Source: Adineta steineri (lineage: Eukaryota > Rotifera > Eurotatoria > Adinetida > Adinetidae). From it: a DNA stretch of 64,000 nucleotides. The translations under genes were made by a program, and so were the position numbers. This document shows, in pieces, positions 60,290 through 64,000 of the stretch. The stretch is taken from contig CAJNOI010000043.1 in NCBI GenBank assembly GCA_905250115.1, forward strand, positions 186,001 to 250,000. Direction: 5' to 3'. How positions within the stretch are numbered: position 1 is the stretch's first letter; every line of letters starts with the position of its first letter. The notes beneath the pieces were generated by a model. The model was not told the origin of the DNA. It was given only the letters and a program-made list of their open reading frames with translations, and ran no database searches.

Positions 60290-61402
60290 TTATTCTTCAT
60301 CTTCATCATCATCAGCTGTTGTATCATTAACAGTTGTTGTAGCTAAAGCACTTGAACTACTAACTGTATTACCATTACCTGTCATATCATCATCCTAAAA
60401 AAGAAAAGAAAAATTAGTAAATGAATATTTCTTGTTGAGTTATTCTCTAACTTCATCTTCAGATTCTTCGTCTTCAGATTCATCATCATCATCATCATCG
60501 TCGTCGTCATCGTCATCATCATTGTTATTAGTCTTATTATTGTTGTGCTTTTGTGGTGGTGGTGCTTGTTGTTGTTGTTGCATTGGTTTTGGTTTATTCG
60601 ATTTTTTTTGTGATGTAGGAGGTGCAAGACTTTTTTTAGCTGGTGGCATACTCTTCTTTTTCATTCCACTACTACCCATTGATCCTCCTGATTGTGCCAT
60701 CATCATAGGTTGACCTTGCGTACCACGTTGTGATTCCATACTACCAGCATTTTCATCACCACCTTTAGTTTTTTTTGGTAAAAGTTCCATACGAATATTA
60801 GGTAAAACACCACCTTGTGCTATATTACAACAAAAAACCATTGAGTTCATAGTTATATATAAGATTTTAAACAAATAATATTTACCAATAGTTACACCAT
60901 CGAGTAATTTATTTAATTCTTCATCATTTCGAATAGCTAATTGAAGATGTCGAGGAATAATACGTTTTTTTTCATTATCTCGAGCAGCATTACCCGCTAC
61001 ATAGAAGGAAAAACAATATTCAATTTCATCAAAAACAATACAATGAAGTAAAAAAATTAAACGAACCTAATTCAAGAATTTCAGCAGTTAAATATTCAAG
61101 TACAGCGGCTATTGAAAGAAAAATATTTAGAAATAATAATAACAATAAATATAAAAATAATTTTTACCCAAATATACTGGTGCACCTTCACCAATTCGTT
61201 CTCCATAACTGCCTTGTTTAAGAAAACGATGCTAAACAAAAGAAAACAATCATTTCTATCCTTATCAACAATTAATAATACAAAAACTTACCACTCGACC
61301 AACAGGAAATGTAAGACCAGCACGAGTACTACGTGTTGTATTTATTTTATCTTTACTTTTACTTTTAGCTGATGAAATTGTTGTATTACTTTTACCACTC
61401 AT
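60290..61402 (-). CDS. H2A: Histone H2A variant with very long acidic C-terminal tail (bdelloid type)
   Basis: Core nucleosome histone. Six exons (61292-61402, 61168-61231, 61077-61108, 60886-60996, 60452-60820, 60290-60394) give 263 residues, about twice canonical H2A. The histone fold is intact: [60 protein letters not shown] and [20 protein letters not shown], then [20 protein letters not shown]. The nucleosome acidic-patch residues are retained. The tail, about 135 residues, runs M/G/S/P/Q/K-rich, then an unbroken run of 13 Asp followed by [10 protein letters not shown], and ends DDDEDEE. No H2A.X SQ(E/D)phi end is present. Long-tailed, intron-containing H2A replacing the canonical form is a published peculiarity of bdelloid rotifers. 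Five introns also separate it from replication-type histone genes. Confidence 0.97.
60470..60540. repeat. CAT/CGT trinucleotide tract encoding the poly-Asp run of H2A
   Basis: Trinucleotide repeat (minus strand GAT/GAC) inside exon 5 of the H2A gene; likely length-polymorphic between alleles. Mixed GAT and GAC codons suggest selection for Asp rather than simple slippage alone. Confidence 0.6.
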
Positions 61403-61659
61403 TTTTTTTTATTAAGTTTGTTTACTAAGCGATAGAATAAAACAAATTATAACTATATATGTATGTGTGTATGTACGTTTATATGATGTTCACTTTAACG
61501 ACGATTTAGTTCGAACAATGAACTTACTTATAGACAAATAAGACGGCTAATAGTTAGAAAATAACAAGAAAAGAAGAAAACATCATATAAAGATAAAGAA
61601 TATGACATAACATAGTTACAATAAAATTCGTTTTTTTCTGTTTTATTTATTTTGAATGA

Positions 61660-62259
61660 ATGAACAATGATAAATATAATTCATCGATATATTTAAAAAA
61701 ATATTTAACTATATTAATTGAACCTGATATTCATTTATCGGACAATGAACAAATATCATTCGATAAATGTCTTTTAAATTTCTTTCAAATATGTCATATA
61801 CCACTTATATTAAATTGTACACTTTTATCTCTTTCATCATTATCAAATATAAATCATGAATCTATTCATATAAATCATTATTTACGTATACGTCAACCAC
61901 GTAAATTTTATTGGATGCGTAATATAAAACAAATATATTTTAATTTATATCTACCAACAAATACAAGTGAACAAATAACAGCTAAACTTATTGAATATCA
62001 TTCATGTAAACGTTTACCTTATTCAGCTCGTACAATAATTCAACAAATCAAACCGATTCTATTTATTTATTATGTTGAAGAACATTGTTTAAAATTAAAT
62101 TTTCGTGGAGAGAATTGTTTACTTCAATTAATATTTTCATCGGATAGAAATTCAAATGAACAAATACAAAAAGGGATTTATTATAAATGGTCAGATGAAG
62201 GACGTATTCGCTCAACTACAATTCAATTTCATATTGATTATCAGATTGAAAAAGAATAA
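61660..62259 (+). CDS. Intronless 199-residue orphan protein
   Basis: An uninterrupted frame from ATG at 61660 to TAA at 62259 between H2A and ARPC3, convergent with ARPC3. The protein is predominantly hydrophobic-polar alternating (YLTILIEPDIHLSDNEQISF, LILNCTLLSLSSLS, YFNLYLPTNTSEQI, HCLKLNFRGENCLL), suggesting a beta-rich globular domain. It has no signal peptide, no repeated motif and several Cys without a zinc pattern. I recognise no family. Codon use matches neighbouring genes and the frame is far longer than chance in this AT-rich DNA, so it is probably real. Confidence 0.6.
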   Translation: MNNDKYNSSIYLKKYLTILIEPDIHLSDNEQISFDKCLLNFFQICHIPLILNCTLLSLSSLSNINHESIHINHYLRIRQPRKFYWMRNIKQIYFNLYLPTNTSEQITAKLIEYHSCKRLPYSARTIIQQIKPILFIYYVEEHCLKLNFRGENCLLQLIFSSDRNSNEQIQKGIYYKWSDEGRIRSTTIQFHIDYQIEKE

Positions 62260-62445
62260 TCTCTTATTTAATACGATCGATTTATTAAATCAATGTTGAT
62301 TCTATTAGCGATATAAAAAAAAGAAGGAAAGAAAGATAACAATAGACAGTTGAATCGAATATGAATATATAAAAAAAACGAATAGAAGGCACATATTAAA
62401 AAAATGTTCTTTTTTGAAATCGTTTCGAAGATAAATTCTCATTAA

Positions 62446-63619
62446 TTATAATGAACCAATATTTAATAAACTTTTATCCATAAAGCGACGACGAACAAAG
62501 CAAAGCCACCACTAAAATATAGAAATAAATTTTAAAAAACAAAGATTCGTTTAGCTTTTACTTTTGATGGTTTATCAGTTTCAGGATCAATAACACGATC
62601 AACCATACGATCACTACATTCTTTTCTTAATTGTTCAAGATATTGTTTCATTTTATCTAAAAAAACAAAAAAAAAATAGATTTTTAAATATTTATAAATC
62701 ATAACTAACCATTTTCATCATGTGATGGTTTTGTAAACATGCCATTAAGTGGAAAATCTGCATCACCTGGAATAGGAAATGTTGATATAGCTAATGATGT
62801 TAATTCTTTTTGTGCTTGAATACGTGATTGACACTAAAGTAATATTTATTGAACATTTTCGATAATAATAATAATAATATTAAATAAAAATATTTACTTT
62901 TTGAAGACGTCGTAAACATTCTGTTATATATAATGTTAAATAAATTAATGTTCGATCGGCATCATGCTTTAATAAGATATATTATTGCATAGAAATAAAA
63001 TCAAATAATGTATTTTACTCACTTTAATATCATAATTACGAAAGAAAATATTAGATCGAAAGAATTTAATTGCTTCATCAATTATATCTTCATTCTCAGT
63101 AGCTATAAAAAAAAAAGAAAATAGTTTTTATATTCATTAAATGAGTATTTCTAAGATTTCTATGTTAAACAATACGATAAATTTATTATTTTCAATTGAT
63201 GAAGAATTGAAATCGAATTAAATATATTTCAAATCGAGTCAATCTTTGTCTTATTTTACAATAAACTTATTTTCAAAACATACGACAATGAAGCTAGTAG
63301 GAATAATACACAAACATGGATTGATAGCAGGTTTTTATGTTATGAAAAGCATTCAAATAAACTTCTGCTCACCCATAATTCCATCAATCTTAACTATATT
63401 GTTTTTTCCTATATTTCTTCATTAACTTAGCATTGAAAAATAGTCATAAAGTTATGTCTTACATGTTTCAACTGGAGCTGGACCACTGTAACGTGTTCGA
63501 ATAGGTAATACCGCAATATTTCCTACACGAAATTTACTTTTGTCAAATGATGAATGATATGCCTAGAATAAATAAATAAATCATTAATAAAAAAGAAATA
63601 TTTATTGATAATATACCAT
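62446..63619 (-). CDS. ARPC3: Arp2/3 complex subunit 3 (p21-Arc)
   Basis: Actin-nucleating Arp2/3 complex subunit, cytoskeletal. Seven exons (63617-63619, 63463-63562, 63023-63102, 62898-62966, 62710-62833, 62562-62656, 62446-62511) sum to 178 residues, exactly the human length. The first coding exon is only the ATG codon; exon 2 resumes at [20 protein letters not shown] (human PAYHSSLMD...GNMALLP). Further landmarks: [77 protein letters not shown]. No damage or unusual substitution seen. Confidence 0.96.
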
Positions 63620-63881
63620 TATTTGTTTGCTTTTTGTTCAAGAATAAAAATCTACAAGAGAAAAAAAAAGACATCGTACCAAGGCCGATCTGATGAGAGA
63701 GAGCGAGAGAAACAAAAAAGAAGAAGATAACGAAGAAAGAAAAAAAAATGACCAAAAGCAAATAGAAGGAAAGAAAACAAACATATATATTTATAAACAA
63801 GAGTTAAAGTTTAATTGCAAACAAATAAAATAAATAATTAAAAAATAAAAATCAACTATATTTTTAAAGATTAGTATGTTA
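63620..63881. other. Short spacer between ARPC3 and the right-edge gene
   Basis: AG-rich low complexity (GAGAGCGAGAGAAAC, AAGAAAGAAAA) upstream of ARPC3. Contains the end of the right-edge gene's 3' UTR by position. Confidence 0.45.
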
Positions 63882-64000
63882 AGATTTTAATAAATCTTTG
63901 AGTATAGTTGATGATGATTCTGAATTTGCTGCTGTTGTTGTTGTTGTTGACGATGATGATAATGATGATGATGATGAAGATGGAGGAAGAGGAGGTGGAT
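63882..64000 (-). CDS. C-terminal end of an unidentified minus-strand gene, cut by window edge
   Basis: The frame entering from the right edge reads PPPLPPSSSSSS, further Ser and Thr runs, then TAANSESSSTILKDLLKS and a stop near 63882. A proline patch and Ser/Thr runs followed by a short amphipathic end are all that can be seen. An alternative frame would give a His/Gln run ending in LYSKIY. The frame choice is a guess based on typical codon pattern; no family assigned. Confidence 0.35.

Noticed and set aside
60432-60713. Plus-strand frame with long Ser and Cys runs
   Set aside because: Antisense of the H2A tail's poly-Asp and Pro/Gln codons.

Overview
The window is nuclear DNA from an animal: AT-rich, intron-dense genes with mostly 45-70 bp introns and canonical GT/AG ends. 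The best taxonomic clue is an intron-containing histone H2A with a very long acidic C-terminal tail (60290-61402). This matches the unusual H2A variants known from bdelloid rotifers. GGGTGTGGG-like blocks resembling the TGTGGG-type bdelloid telomere repeat and many splice acceptors lying directly upstream of start codons (as expected with spliced-leader trans-splicing) fit the same assignment. Species cannot be read from the sequence.

Layout, left to right. 1-3382: FHL-type LIM protein on the minus strand, running off the left edge, with two candidate first exons. 4504-5897: TARP/CACNG-like four-pass membrane protein (minus). 9377-10831: PTB-domain protein (minus). 13125-14471: replication factor C subunit 2, followed by a decayed tandem copy of its 5' half. 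15614-17184: MLX-like bHLH-Zip factor. 17352-18805: CDK7. 19609-21708: Vsx/Chx10 homeobox gene (minus). 24393-25066: RidA (minus). 25501-28247: divergent PKC-like kinase (minus). 28346-30700: DHX35 helicase (minus). 31178-33724: SAM methyltransferase with a long disordered N-terminus.

34590-41708 is poorer in genes and more accessory in character. It holds a small orphan, a GGATCC-studded hairpin, an intronless GPCR, a LURP-one-like gene, a tRNA-like relic and a 545 bp foldback element. 42754-44265 encodes a membrane-anchored low-complexity protein. ADAM10 (45050-48772) and the 25-residue RPL41 gene (49368-49501) follow. 49786-52008 contains two related relics, one of which carries an I-PpoI-like His-Me finger. 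Next are dynein light intermediate chain (minus, 52874/53854-55755), a FASTKD/RAP mitochondrial protein (57040-59980), the long-tailed H2A (minus), an intronless orphan (61660-62259), ARPC3 (minus, 62446-63619) and the 3' end of another minus-strand gene at the right edge.

Most genes are conserved single-copy housekeeping or developmental genes with no shared pathway. The less ordinary material is the RFC2/MLX duplication scar, the His-Me finger relics, the foldback and hairpin elements, the PKC-like kinase lacking the catalytic-loop asparagine, and the recurrent acceptor-before-ATG pattern. Exon coordinates come from hand-read splice sites. For every gene where all coding exons were summed, the total is a multiple of three.
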